From Helicostylum pulchrum (taxonomy: Eukaryota; Mucoromycota; Mucoromycetes; Mucorales; Mucoraceae): a DNA stretch of 64,000 bases. The notes under the pieces are model-generated. The model worked only from the letters and a program-made list of their open reading frames with translations, was not told where the DNA came from and searched no databases. The translations under genes and the position numbers were made by a program. Below are positions 1 to 10,508 of this stretch, piece by piece. The stretch covers positions 186,001 through 250,000 of the forward strand of contig JAIXMO010000006.1 in the NCBI GenBank assembly GCA_025677825.1. Direction: 5' to 3'. Within the stretch, counting starts at the first letter, position 1, and each line of letters begins with the position of its first letter.

Positions 1-595
1 CAGGCACTCTTTTTTTTTCGCTGTAACATCGATTGATAACTTTTCTCACAGTTTTTGTGTTGCTGTAAAGTCGGCAAATGTGATAATTTATAATACCTGC
101 ACGAAAATAAAGGTATATGCATGATTACCTCATATCTACTATGATACTATCAAATGGCTCTAGTGTTTTTTTAACACACACACATACACACGCACACACA
201 CACACACACACAATTCGTGTTACACACAGCTTGAAAAAATAAACTTGCTAGTCATCGCGTCGCACAAACAACAAAATATGTTCCGCATAGATCCAAAAAG
301 ATGAACTGATAGAATTGCGTTTATATGTTCAATTGATTGAATTCAGTAACTAGTTTTTTTTAAAAAAAATAAAAAAAAGTTATCTTTGTATGTGTATCAA
401 TTGAACTATTTTATGTATTAAGAAACAAGTTGTACCATCTCCAAAAAAAAAAATATATGTGTATACACGTGTGTGACTCGCATCAGTTTAGTTATGATAC
501 TATTATTTATTAGGGGGCGAGTTTTTTTTTTTTCATCGTTTTTTTTTCCTATACTTTTATTTTATTTTTATTTTGTAGCAGTATAAATAAGCAGC
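1..595. other. Non-coding flank with CA microsatellite
   Basis: AT-rich DNA with no plausible gene on either strand. A CA/TG dinucleotide run with a few interruptions lies at about 174-212, followed by several A and T homopolymers. The last 100 bases are T-rich and probably hold the promoter and 5' UTR of the SIP5-like gene that starts at 596. Confidence 0.6.
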
Positions 596-1669
596 ATGGG
601 CACTACCTGTTCCAAAATGAAGGTGCTAAATACAGGGCTTACAGTTCTAGATCATGGTTCGTTAATTCCACAAGGCATCTATACTGCTGATGTTGACTAT
701 GATACCAATATTGTACGTGCTTTAATTCGCAAAGGGCAGCTAGCTCCTTTCTACGACGGTAAAAAGAATGATAATAATTAATCAATACTCTGGCAAATAC
801 TAATACATAAATATATGTAGGTTCTACTGAACCGTGTATTAATAATAAGAAATTATCTTTTAAAACAGAATGTCCAATTTGCTTTTTGGTAAAAAAAAAA
901 AAGAAAACAAAAGTACAGTTGTGTGTGTGTGTATATTAATCAAACGTTAATTCAGTATAGTTTTATCCCTCCAAAATGAATAGAACAAGGTGTTGCGATA
1001 AATCGATTTGTACAGAGTGCTTTTTACAACTCAGAAGATCTGCTTCTTCTCCGCTGGTTCCTGCTGTTTGCCCGTTTTGTGTGCAACCAAATTTAGGCGT
1101 ACTTTATGTGCCTCCTGCTTGGAGTAAACATTACAATGTAAAATACGCACGTAATATATGTATGTGTGTATATATTTAACTTACAAAAAAAAAATATATA
1201 TAGGCCTTTAAAAAGAGACGATCGGATTTATTTATTGACGATAACGATATGAATAGAAGAAAATGGAAATTGGAACCAGACGATCCCGATGTAGTGCTTG
1301 TAGGTTAGTACATACACTGCAAAAAAAAGGGGGGCATACACAGAAAAAAAAAAAAAAAAAAGTAATTTTTAACATATTCGTGTGTATGTATTATTATTAG
1401 ACAGGATAAGACCAAGATGGGAAGAAATGCTAGAGGAAAGAAGGTCTTCGGCTGTAGGCACAACGCGTAGAAGAAGGGTGCAATTAAATAATGGAGAACC
1501 TATCACTGGCAGTAGAAGACGAAGAAGATCTTCTAGACATGCACTCTCGTTACATCATGATAATAGCAGTAACAATACAATTTATGATACATTTGCTGAT
1601 ATGGATCTGGAAGATGTTTTTGTGATGGAAGCGATTCGTTTATCACTAGTTAATAATAACAATACTTAA
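596..1669 (+). CDS. SIP5: SIP5-like zinc-finger protein
   Basis: Five exons read as 596-758, 821-888, 961-1137, 1204-1303 and 1401-1669, giving about 258 residues with every junction in frame. The N-terminus starts MGTTCSKMK, so Gly2 could be myristoylated and Cys5 palmitoylated (inference). A RING-like cysteine cluster begins at ECPICFLFYPS and continues through RCCDKSICTECF to CPFCVQPN. This block is characteristic of the fungal SIP5/DA2 family. The C-terminal third is rich in Arg and Ser and ends in polar residues. In yeast Sip5 is linked to the Snf1 kinase and Reg1/Glc7 phosphatase in glucose signalling; whether that role holds here is inference. A convergent Rho gene ends 358 bp downstream. 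Confidence 0.82.
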
Positions 1670-2026
1670 TATATAATTATATCCCCCCCTCTCTCTTTAA
1701 CACCTTATACTTAATAAATAATAAACAGCCATCACAATTTTTTTTTTAAAAAAAAAGAAGCGGGGGTAGTACATGGAATCGTATTTCGGGTGTCGGATGT
1801 AAGCCGTAAAAACCAAGATTCTTTGTTATTCTATTAGCCAAAAACAGATTGCATCCAATAAGAAGGGGTATTTTATTATAAATTAAAAAGGTTTTTTAAA
1901 AAAGAGAGAAAAAAAAAAAAAGAAAAAAAAAGGGAATATCAATATAATATATACACTATAATAAAGAGAGAGAGAGGGGGGATAAATCTAATATGTAAAA
2001 AAAAGGAGAGGAAAAAAAAAAAGTTT
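1670..2026. other. Convergent intergenic region
   Basis: This is the shared 3' side of the SIP5-like and Rho genes. It contains poly-A and poly-T runs, a short GA run near 1967-1980 and AATAAA-like polyadenylation signals such as the one near 1712. No coding potential is seen. Confidence 0.5.
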
Positions 2027-2792
2027 TTATAAGATATTACAGTGGAGACGCCTTCTTTTAATAAGTTTCCTTGGTTTAACAGCTACATGTGCTGCAAGTC
2101 GGATAACGTCCTTCACAGCTATATTTGCTTTTGCACTGCACTCTCCATATTTTGCACCAATTTCCTTTGCCAACTTTACGCCCTATACATTTGCCAAAGT
2201 TAGAAAAATGTCACATCATTTTTTTATTTATATATACACGTATATATATATTTTACCTGTTGCTGAGTGATGGTTTTACTGGATTGTGAACGTAAATCGA
2301 TTTTAAGTGCTACAAGCACTAACGACACGTTATTTCCACAATAGTGTTTAACTTCGGGTAGCCACTTTTTTTGGAGAAACAAAAAAAAAAAATTAAAAAC
2401 AAAAACAAAAACAAACCTTTTTTTGGAATATTAAATACCTTGTCTCTGACATTTTGAAAAGAATTTTGATTATCTACTGCATAACATATAACTACCACAT
2501 CCGTTTCAAAGTAAGATAATGGACGTAACCTATCATAATCTTCTTGACCCGCTGTATCCCACAAAGCAAGTTCTACAGTCTTGTGGTCTAAATCAACTCG
2601 AGATATATAATTTTCGAATACAGTTGGTAAATATTTCTACTTGGAAAACATTAGTTTATATCTTTGCTGATTCTTTTATTTTATTTTTACCTCTGGAAAT
2701 TTACCGTTTTGGTATACGATCAAACAACTTGTTTTACCACAAGCACCGTCACCAACAATAACAATTTTTTTACGTAGTGTTGTACGAACCAT
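2027..2792 (-). CDS. Rho-family small GTPase
   Basis: Four exons on the minus strand (2691-2792, 2439-2636, 2257-2364, 2027-2182) give 187 residues. All GTPase motifs are visible: P-loop GDGACGKT at residues 14-21, effector stretch [10 protein letters not shown], switch [20 protein letters not shown]4-like [10 protein letters not shown] and G5-like ECSAKA. The Rho-type insert is short. The tail is a basic stretch PRKLIKRRR followed by CNIL, a CaaX box whose terminal Leu predicts geranylgeranylation and membrane attachment. Rho proteins control actin, polarity and cell-wall synthesis in fungi. The exact subtype cannot be assigned by eye. Canonical GT-AG introns separate all exons. Confidence 0.93.
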
Positions 2793-3178
2793 TTTTATTT
2801 ATTTTTTGTTGAAAAAAGTTAAGAAGAAGAGAAGAAAATAAGAAATTGACAGCCGCAAGGTTGAAGGATGGAAATTAAATTAAGCGGAAATGAAAATATA
2901 AAATTTCAATGTACCGATCTCATTTGATTGGCACATGTGATTTGTCTCTTTACTGTTGCAGTGATTTAAGTAAGTCTCGATCTATCAATATATAAACTTA
3001 CAAGAAATAATCGAAACTAGATATCTTTTCTCTTAAATTTAGTACTTTAAAAAAAATATACGTCTTAATTTTCATATAGCTATTTTATCAACTCTTAACG
3101 CGTCATACCAAAAGTCACAATTGATTTAACTTTTTTTTTATCTTCATCATTTATAAACAGAGAAACCCCCCCCCCCTT
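2793..3178. other. Promoter side of the Rho gene
   Basis: AT-rich spacer upstream of the minus-strand Rho gene. It includes a run of nine C at about 3169-3177. No open frame of interest is seen. Confidence 0.4.
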
Positions 3179-4140
3179 TGACAATCAAAGGATGTCATCT
3201 CGCAGACGAAAAAAGGCAAATGTTTTACTATCACGATAGTGACCCAGTTAACCGTCCACCGACGATCAAGCAGTGGGCAAAGAGAAGGTTCTGCTACGGA
3301 AATCAGTGGCGATGATTTAACCAGATATTTACAGGATAAAAAAGAAAGAAGATTGGAGAAACTACATCAAAGAAATGTGTGGCGACGTAGACGTTTTAAA
3401 GAGGGGACTGTTGCATCCTAGGAAGCCAGATTTATAAAAGCTAAAAAAAAGTTGACCTGCCCTATTTAGCAGAATAGGGTCTCGTTCGTTATCGGAATTA
3501 AACCAGACAAAATCACTCCGCAAAATAAGAACGGTCATGCACCACCACCTATAGAAAGAGGAGCTGTTGCCAATGCGGAGCAGTCTGGCGGCAACAATAC
3601 AAAATTTATTTTGCAAAGGTGTACAAGAGGCGTCATAAAACAAATCGCACAAGAAAGACAGAAGCAAAGAAGGGCAAATTGTCTGCAGATGAAACTGATG
3701 AAACTAGTCCTGCTCCATCTGATTGTAACGAACCCAGCTGTTACTTTAACGAGTAGTTATCGAACGTTCAGTGTCCCTTTAAAATTCAATTATTAGACAA
3801 AGATCTGCCTCCTCCTCCTCCTCCGTTAACGTCTGTTTTTACAGATAGGTTATCAAGAATTTTAGAGCAATCATCAGATTACATCACGTCTTTTGGCATA
3901 TAGAAACCAAAAACCCCACTCACGCCAGACGACCAACGAATACAACACGTCGCAAACTTGTGTTTACTGTTTCCATAAAACCTCCCACCCTGTAAGGATT
4001 TTTGGGAGGGTAAAATCAAGCCGATAAATGGAACTTCTGTTTGTACTAACGCACATTGTGTGCTCATAAGAGCTAAAATGTCTCATCAAGGAAGAGACTC
4101 TGTGTCCCTTCCTCGCTATCGGGATTTCGCGATTATCTCA
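3179..4140 (+). pseudogene. Broken coding remnant, family not recognised
   Basis: Protein-like sequence runs through this stretch but jumps frame and meets stops repeatedly. Readable pieces include DDLTRYLQDKKERRLEKLHQ near 3320, RVSFVIGIKPDKITPQNKNG near 3480, TPDDQRIQHVANLCLLFP near 3925 and NGTSVCTNAHCVLIRAKMSH near 4030, the last followed by GRDS. The pieces are collinear and share sense orientation, as expected of one decayed gene. The late Cys-x4-Cys followed by an RD motif faintly recalls the zinc-ribbon/RuvC-III end of TnpB/Fanzor-like proteins, but this is weak. A decayed host gene or another transposon gene is equally possible. GC content is higher than in the flanking DNA. Confidence 0.35.
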
Positions 4141-6322
4141 CGCTGGTTTTAGCGTTTTTTTTTTTCTCCTTGTTTTGTCTATAGCATCGGTCACTCCAAC
4201 ACCGATTTTACGAATGCTGCCGCTACCTTCCTTAAAAGAAGCGTAAAAGGGCTGGAGCTCGATGAGCTTAATACTCTTTAGAAGTATTTTTACTTTTTCG
4301 ATTCCGATATTTCCAATATACTAATATTTGTCTTTTGCTTTTTTTTTTCATCCCTTTTATTTTCGGTAAGTGTGTATAACATTGTTTTTCAAGTTTCATT
4401 TACTAATTTTTTTTGGGATTCATAGGCCCTTCACTCTCACAGTATAGTTCGTCGATCCACACTCCTACCTGATAATAGCGACGTACTGGTGGCTCTGGCG
4501 TACAGGTGTGGTGATCTTCCTGCTGCGGTGAATCGGAAAGCTCCTACTTGGGTGTGTGCTTTCTTTCTAATCTTGGTTTCACTGGATGTAAATGGATCAT
4601 TTTTAAGTGATGATTATCATCCAACAAGAACATATAAACACATATATGAGTATATACCTGATTGGTTAGTCTGTGAAGAAGAAGATGTAAGTATATAGCT
4701 ATGAGTAACTATACTTAAATTACAATTGGTATTGAATAAACTTTGTTTTATTTTATTTTTAATGGATCATTGATGATGTCAAGAGCTAAAGTAGTTTCGA
4801 GCCATATCGTCCTGCCTCACAACCACACAGGGAAACATAGGACATAGGTATATTGTAAGCTATAAATGAAAAGAAAATACTCTAGGAAAATATCATCGGT
4901 ACACTGATATTATACACTGTTAGGTCTTTATATTTGATTTTCCCTTTCATGATATCAACCAGAATGACTGTGTAACAAAGTACATGCCCCAATCAACTCG
5001 TGTACTGGTAAAGAAAGAGTTAAATCATCTTTATTCTGCTGCGCCCGCCCCATCAATTAATCTGTTGGTTTGGTCCAAGACACTAAGAGTAAGTAGAAGT
5101 TTCCCTTTCATCGACCCTTTTTTTTTTCAAAGAAAAAGGAAAATGAAAAGAAATAGCAACGATTTATAATGTTAATATACATTAACGACTTTGCCGATTA
5201 TAGACGCTTAGAGTTGAATTTTTATATTTCCTGGTACACGAAAAATGTTTAGTCGAAAAGTGATAGTTTACACACTTGTTAATTTCGCGTTTCGCTGTTA
5301 CTTGATAAAATTCTCGCTACATGATTTAGTTATTCACACGCTCAACTCGGTTTTATCTGCATAAAAAAGAATAGCTTGTTTGAATCAAGTTGGGACAACA
5401 ACGTACTTACATTATAGCGCTGCTCGTTTTAAGAGCAGCGTAATGTACCAAATGAACAGCACAATAATATAACTGTACATTATAGCGTGCAGCAACAAAA
5501 AAAGATGATTAAAATAAAATATCACATTGTCATTTGGAATCAGTACATGTATAGCATTTTTACTTCCAAAAAAAAAAAAGGCATATTTTTCGGCTCTATT
5601 TAGTAGGTTTTGTGGAAATTGGATCCCTCCCTTATACAGAATAATAGGCTCTAAGTACGAATCTGGCAACCAAGGTTTCTGTTTTCTCCGGGTTGTACCT
5701 TTCACAATCGAGAGATAGGTAATCAATATGAAAGCATTGAAGGACAGCGATGCTGTTAAACTTGATCAAGCTAATGATCAATATATTACTTTTACCAAAC
5801 ATAAATATAATAAAGCCAGTAGAAATTAACGCTGGTTGCGGTTAAAGAAAGTCTAGAAAGACGATGTTACACCGTAAGAAATATTACAGCTGAAGTTAGA
5901 CTTGTTTTAGAAGCAAACACGATCAATACGAACTGTAGAAATCTTTAAAAAAAAACAAACGTTTTTGTGCCAAACTTGTCACGCGAGAAAGGGCATGTGC
6001 CCTTGTTAAACGGTAAGGCGATATTGCATTTTTTAGCGCGGTACTTGAAGTAAATAGTAATACGAAATCGGTTTTAAAAAAATCACAAAATTCATCGTGT
6101 TGGTAGGCTATAGAAGATATGGCGGATGGTGGCTCAAAGAGTTGCGGGGGGAGAGAAGGAGTGTTGCTACTGTACATGGTAAGTAAGAAATTCTTATTTA
6201 GTGTAAAAAAAAAAGCTAAAAATATTGTGACCACGTTTATTTACGGCAGTAAAAAAAGTAATTTCCCCAAAAATAAAAAACGTTCTCTTTTTTTCCTCTT
6301 TCCCTCTTTGCTTCTATAAAAA
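4141..6322. other. Gene-poor region with remnants and a dispersed repeat
   Basis: No intact gene is convincing. A readable stretch near 4430-4690 (VLVALAYRCGDLPAAVNRK and onward) and another near 4984-5100 look protein-like but have no clean start, stop or recognisable family. Positions 5408-5530 carry a hairpin-containing repeat that recurs near 48617 (separate entry). Plus-strand fragments near 5728-5826 and 6060-6180 also read as decayed coding sequence. The region is probably an accumulation of dead mobile elements. Confidence 0.4.
5408..5530. repeat. Dispersed repeat with hairpin, copy 1
   Basis: The segment opens ATTATAGCGCTGCTCGTTTT and contains CGCTGCTC - 7 nt - GAGCAGCG, a perfect 8-bp stem. 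It then carries TACATTATAGCG and, about 15 bases later, AAAAAAAGATGATTAAAA. The same order of words is found at about 48617-48745. No coding sequence is inside, so it looks like a fragment of a non-autonomous element. Confidence 0.55.
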
Positions 6323-7093
6323 ATGATGAACTTGGCGCAAAAAGCGTTTCATGGATTTTATTCAACAAACGAGTTAAATGGACCGGACGGTTTAACACTA
6401 GAAATGGTTTTATCGGACGCAGTAGAGTTTCCTTTCCGTTTACAAGACTTTTCCGACTATTTAACACAAACATACTGTAACGAAAATTTGTTATTTTATC
6501 AGTCAGTGCTGGATTATAAAGAAAAGTGTAGTATTTATTTCAATTTTAACGATGATCAACAAGCGCTGCTTGTAGATGGGATGACACTATTTGACTTCAC
6601 ATCGAACGAAGCACACTTATTATCGCCCAAAGAAACAATATGGTTCCAGACACTAAAAGACTTGTTTGAAATTATACTTTCGACTTTTATATTAAATGAT
6701 GCGCCACAAGAAATTAATTTACCATATGAAATCAGACATCAGTTATTACAGTCCTATCAACTGCAACAATCTTATCATCCAACTTTATTATATCCTGCTT
6801 GTACTGCTATTATTGAATTATTACGGATTAGTGCCTTTATACCGTTTGCAACAGATCCCAATAGAATATCATTATACCAAAAGAAATCATCCTCACTAGA
6901 GCCTGGTTTCTTAAAGAGGTTAACCTCGTTTAAATCACGTTCAATTATAGTAGATACTCCTCCCAGATTAACTTGCTGGAAACAAATTAATACGGATCTT
7001 TCACAGTTCAAGTCACCTATTATTATCAGTCGCAGTAACAGTAGTACTAGCAGTAGTAGTAGTATTATCAGCGGCTGCAGTAAAAAAAAATAA
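6323..7093 (+). CDS. RGS-domain protein
   Basis: A single-exon gene of 256 residues; the second Met at 6326 could equally be the start. Residues 25-60 carry the opening of a regulator-of-G-protein-signalling domain: LEMVLSDAVEFPFRLQDFSD, then YCNENLLFYQSVLDYK, matching the family pattern of FxxF...ExLxFWxxVxxYK. The domain continues to about residue 180 with ILNDAPQEINLP and further helices. The C-terminal 60 residues are Ser-rich and low complexity, ending SKKK. RGS domains speed GTP hydrolysis on G-alpha subunits and so damp receptor signalling. The protein is short for fungal RGS proteins and has no other domain such as DEP or PX. No intron is needed, which is unusual in this window. Confidence 0.8.
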   Translation: MMNLAQKAFHGFYSTNELNGPDGLTLEMVLSDAVEFPFRLQDFSDYLTQTYCNENLLFYQSVLDYKEKCSIYFNFNDDQQALLVDGMTLFDFTSNEAHLLSPKETIWFQTLKDLFEIILSTFILNDAPQEINLPYEIRHQLLQSYQLQQSYHPTLLYPACTAIIELLRISAFIPFATDPNRISLYQKKSSSLEPGFLKRLTSFKSRSIIVDTPPRLTCWKQINTDLSQFKSPIIISRSNSSTSSSSSIISGCSKKK

Positions 7094-7189
7094 TAATAAA
7101 TGATTTTATAGAACCTTAATTTTATTTTATTTTCTTAAAAAAAAAAAAAAAAAGTACACAGTAAAAAAAAAAACTAACTAAAGAAGTAG

Positions 7190-7461
7190 TTACCATTTTT
7201 CGACTTGTTCTTTTGTATAATTGACAAGTGTAATTTGATTTAAAGGTTGAGCATCTCTTTGAATTTGTAATTGGGTAGGACTAAAATAAGCGCTTGATTC
7301 ATCAATAATAACAAATTCATCTTTTGCTAGTATATCACTACTATTACTATTACTGCTATTACTACTACTACTACTAGTATTATTATTATTATTATTATTA
7401 TTTGATTTAGTGGTAGTAGTACTTGACTTTTTATCCTTCTTTTTACAATTCTTTCTTTTTT

Positions 7462-7502
<41 letters not shown>

Positions 7503-8645
7503 GCTTCTTCCTCTTCTTTTGTCCAGTAACGATGTACATCTTTACCATACCAAACTAATAACTCTTCATCTTTTTCAATTTCTTTTTTGGTCCAACAAAT
7601 AATTTGATTTACAACAGCGCCTTCTACAAAGGCAATGGAAGCAGCTTTTTGCGACGATGTCTCGTTCATGAAATGAAAGGGGCAATACCTTGGATTGGTT
7701 GGATCTGTGACAGGTTGGCCTTGATCATCAGTAGCATCTAATACGGTACGACGATACATGATGGAGTATTCACTGGATCTACCCACTCTGTCCTTTAACG
7801 AATCAAACTCATCTTCTGTCATTGGTACACCAAAATAAAATCCAATAGGTGTATTGTACGGTAATTTTCTTTTTGCAAATAGTCCGTTACCACCAAATGG
7901 AATTAAAGAGGGCTTTACTTGTACAATGTCGTGCCAACTCTGTGGTATATTTGTTAGGTCAAGTTGATCCAGTGTAATAAGTGGTTCTGGTTCCTTTTGT
8001 TTCGTTGTGGTTGGTGGTGATGGTTCAGTATAAGCTTTTAATTTGTTGGTTTCTTCGTCTATTAACTTCAAATCAACAAGCTCTTTATCCATTGACTCTA
8101 ATTCGTCTACATGAGACACTGGTGTATGGTAATGAGATTCATCGATAGATTTAGGTACACCGAAGCAAAACGGCCAATCGTGGTCAATAAGCTTTTTAAA
8201 CCAGTTTTGGTACTCGGTTACTGCATCGTCAACGTTACCAGGTGTGTAAGCTAGTTTGAAATGTGTCGATTTTGAACCCTCTGGTTTGTACGCAACAAAG
8301 TAACGATCACTGTTGTTTGTTAATGTAGCTGACGCGGAATTTTTCGGTGTCTATATGGTAACTAGTGGTTTTAGTTACAGTAAAAAAAAAAAAGGCAGAA
8401 AAAATGCGCGCGTATTATGTGCAGTTCTTTTTCTTTTTCTTTTTTTTACTTACTTTGCCTCGAAATACTCGAGGTAACTGTAATTCAACGCCAATCTTTT
8501 TATCAAGTTCAATGGCTGCTTCAATTAACTCGGTACGCGGTAAACTGTCTTGAGAATGCTGTCTTAAAGCCAAGAATAGCAAGTATGCTTGGTTGTACCA
8601 ACGTGGTTGAATAGGTGTCTTTCTCTTTCGTTTTAAGGGTTCCAT
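7190..8645 (-). CDS. SET-domain protein with polyQ/polyN tail
   Basis: Two exons on the minus strand (8454-8645, 7190-8350) give 450 residues starting MEPLKRKRKTPIQPRW. A SET domain lies at about residues 205-340. It contains PFGGNGLFAKRKLPYNTPIG (the GxG entry motif), FHFMNET in place of the usual NH motif, AFVEGAVVNQIICWTKKEI and DEELLVWYG (the usual ELxxDYG). The motif set is closest to PRDM/SET-type lysine methyltransferases. The N-terminal 120 residues form a separate conserved-looking segment. After the SET domain come a polyQ run, Lys-rich sequence and a polyN/Ser tract coded by AAT/AGT repeats at 7331-7404. Substrate and activity are unknown. The gene is divergently arranged with the RING gene at 8916. 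Confidence 0.8.
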
Positions 8646-8915
8646 TATAAGAATTATAATTAAACAATGAAAGGGGAAGAAAAAAAAATTTTTTTTCTGT
8701 TGAGGGTTCAAATTTATGCTGATTAAAAAAAGGAGGAGGTATGATGGGCTTATAAGATCACGTGTGTCCTAGCAACAACGCTTTTTGTTTTGTCTCTCTC
8801 TCTCTCTCACTTTTGTCTGTTATTTTTATTTTTATCTTCTCTTCTCCTTTTACACACATACACACACACAATATATATATACAACAGCCAAAAAAATAAT
8901 AATTTATACGTAATC
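8646..8915. promoter_or_regulatory. Divergent promoter with CACGTG box
   Basis: A 270-bp spacer separates the divergent SET and RING genes. A CACGTG palindrome at 8759-8764 sits near the middle, and a CT-rich tract at 8793-8808 precedes the RING gene start. CACGTG is the classic bHLH (Cbf1/Pho4-type) site, but single 6-mers occur by chance, so its role is inference. Confidence 0.3.
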
Positions 8916-10188
8916 ATGTCTGGAAGTTATTATTGTCATGAGTGTGAAGAAAGAATAAGTCATGTACTTACACCTTTAGACAGTTGTTCTATTTGTGGTT
9001 GTAACTATATTGAAGAAGTAAAATAATTTATTTTGCAACTTACAAAAAAAAAAAAAAAGAAAGAGAAAAACGAGTTACTAAAGTAAATAGATTCCTACAG
9101 TGATAGAAGAAGACTTTAATAGACAAGTTGATTTATTTTGTAACTATTCCAGTATACTATCTCAAACGAGCAACCATTTTCAGGTAATTCATGAAGAAGA
9201 AGACGACGACGATGATGATGAAGAGCTGTTGGAAGAAAGATGTTTATATGAACAAATATCATCTATTTATAATCATCCTGCAGCTAGAAATATACCTGGT
9301 CCCAGTCAAAGAATAGATGAAATATTAGGTTCTGATAACGACGACGAAGAGGAAGAGGAGCAGGATATATTAGCATACGATGTCTTATTTGAACAGCGGG
9401 AAAACGATGGTTCCACCAATATTTTTCAATTACCGTTTGCGCGTATTGGTCGTTTACTAGAGTAATGCAAAAACAAATTTATCAGTAAAAAAAAAGAAGG
9501 TTAATTTTTTTAACACTTCTTTTTTGTGTGTGTGTGTGTGTACAGTACAATATATAATAGATCCGATGAAGAATCAGAAGATGGGGATGATTACCATCGA
9601 AGAAGTTTTTTGGATAACCTTGCAGATATATTATCTGATTTCACGCAAGAGTAAATAAGGCTTTTTCTTTTTTCTTTTAGGGTGAATTACTTATACTTAT
9701 TTATTATTGATAGTATCGAAACAACCTCAATTCCATCTGCCAATTCACCTTCAATTGACCTTATTTTATCTAGCTTTAAAAAGAAATACTTGATAGCAAC
9801 TGATTCAGGTACCACGTTTTGTTTATATCTTTTTTACCCCCTTTTCTTAAAAAAAATATTTTGATAGATGTCGGTGATGAATGTATTATTTGTCAAGATA
9901 CGTTTGGTACGACTTTAGAAGTATTTCACTTACCGTGCCATCATCAATTTCATGGAGCTTGTATAAGTCGCTGGTTATATATCAAATTATCCTGTCCAAT
10001 ATGGTAAGTTTTTTTTGTGTGTCTTTTTTTTTGTATGTGAGCCACTTTTTTATGCTAAAAAAAAAAAAAAAAAAAGTCGTCAGTCGGTATATGATGCAGA
10101 GTCAATAAGCGGCGAACAAGTCGAACCAACTATAGAAATATCCAATGACAGGTACATGATGAATGAATCAGTAGAGGAGGTGGATTAA
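8916..10188 (+). CDS. RING-H2 E3 ubiquitin ligase (RNF126/115-like)
   Basis: Six exons (8916-9017, 9091-9461, 9546-9650, 9681-9808, 9868-10003, 10077-10188) give 317 residues. The N-terminal zinc ribbon has CxxC at residues 7-10 and 24-27 (YYCHECEE ... CSICGCNYIEE), as in RNF126/RNF115-type ligases. The middle is acidic, with Asp/Glu runs. A C3H2C3 RING follows: ECIICQDTF, HLPCHHQFHGACISRW, LSCPICRQ. Only 35 residues follow it. This arrangement suggests an E3 that recruits an E2 through the RING and binds ubiquitin or client through the ribbon (family knowledge). Exon 2 must begin at 9091, after AAATAG; the later CAG at 9098-9100 breaks the frame. Confidence 0.85.
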
Positions 10189-10508
10189 AAAAAATCTATT
10201 ATTATAAATAAAAACTTTTGTAACTGCCGGCATAAAAAATGTGAGAAAAATAGTAACTGCATGTGCGTTCAAGACTTACAGCCGATCGTCATGTGACCAC
10301 GTTTAAAAGTGTAAGCAAATGGAATGCGAGCATTTGACTTTTATAGTTGTGATTCAACTTGTACCTGTGCCAATCATATCAAACACTTCTTCTCAATCAT
10401 GCTGAAGCTCGTGATAATAGAAAAAGTATATATAACCGCTTTAATTTTGTGTGTATTTCATATTACTATCTATTCTCTTCTATTTATTTTTTTAAAGCAG
10501 AAAGAAAA
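10189..10508. other. Spacer and promoter of malic enzyme
   Basis: A 320-bp spacer. The short plus-strand open frames here have no family signal and stop where the malic enzyme frame begins. A T-rich tract ending TTTTAAAGCAG immediately precedes the ATG at 10509. Confidence 0.4.

Noticed and set aside
5412..5726. 104-codon minus-strand open frame
   Set aside because: It covers the hairpin repeat and overlaps an equally long opposite-strand frame; neither has coding character.
9098..9100. CAG as acceptor for exon 2 of the RING-H2 gene, implying a frameshift or non-canonical intron
   Set aside because: The AAATAG ending at 9090 gives a canonical junction that keeps the frame (IEEIPTVIEEDF), so no anomaly remains.
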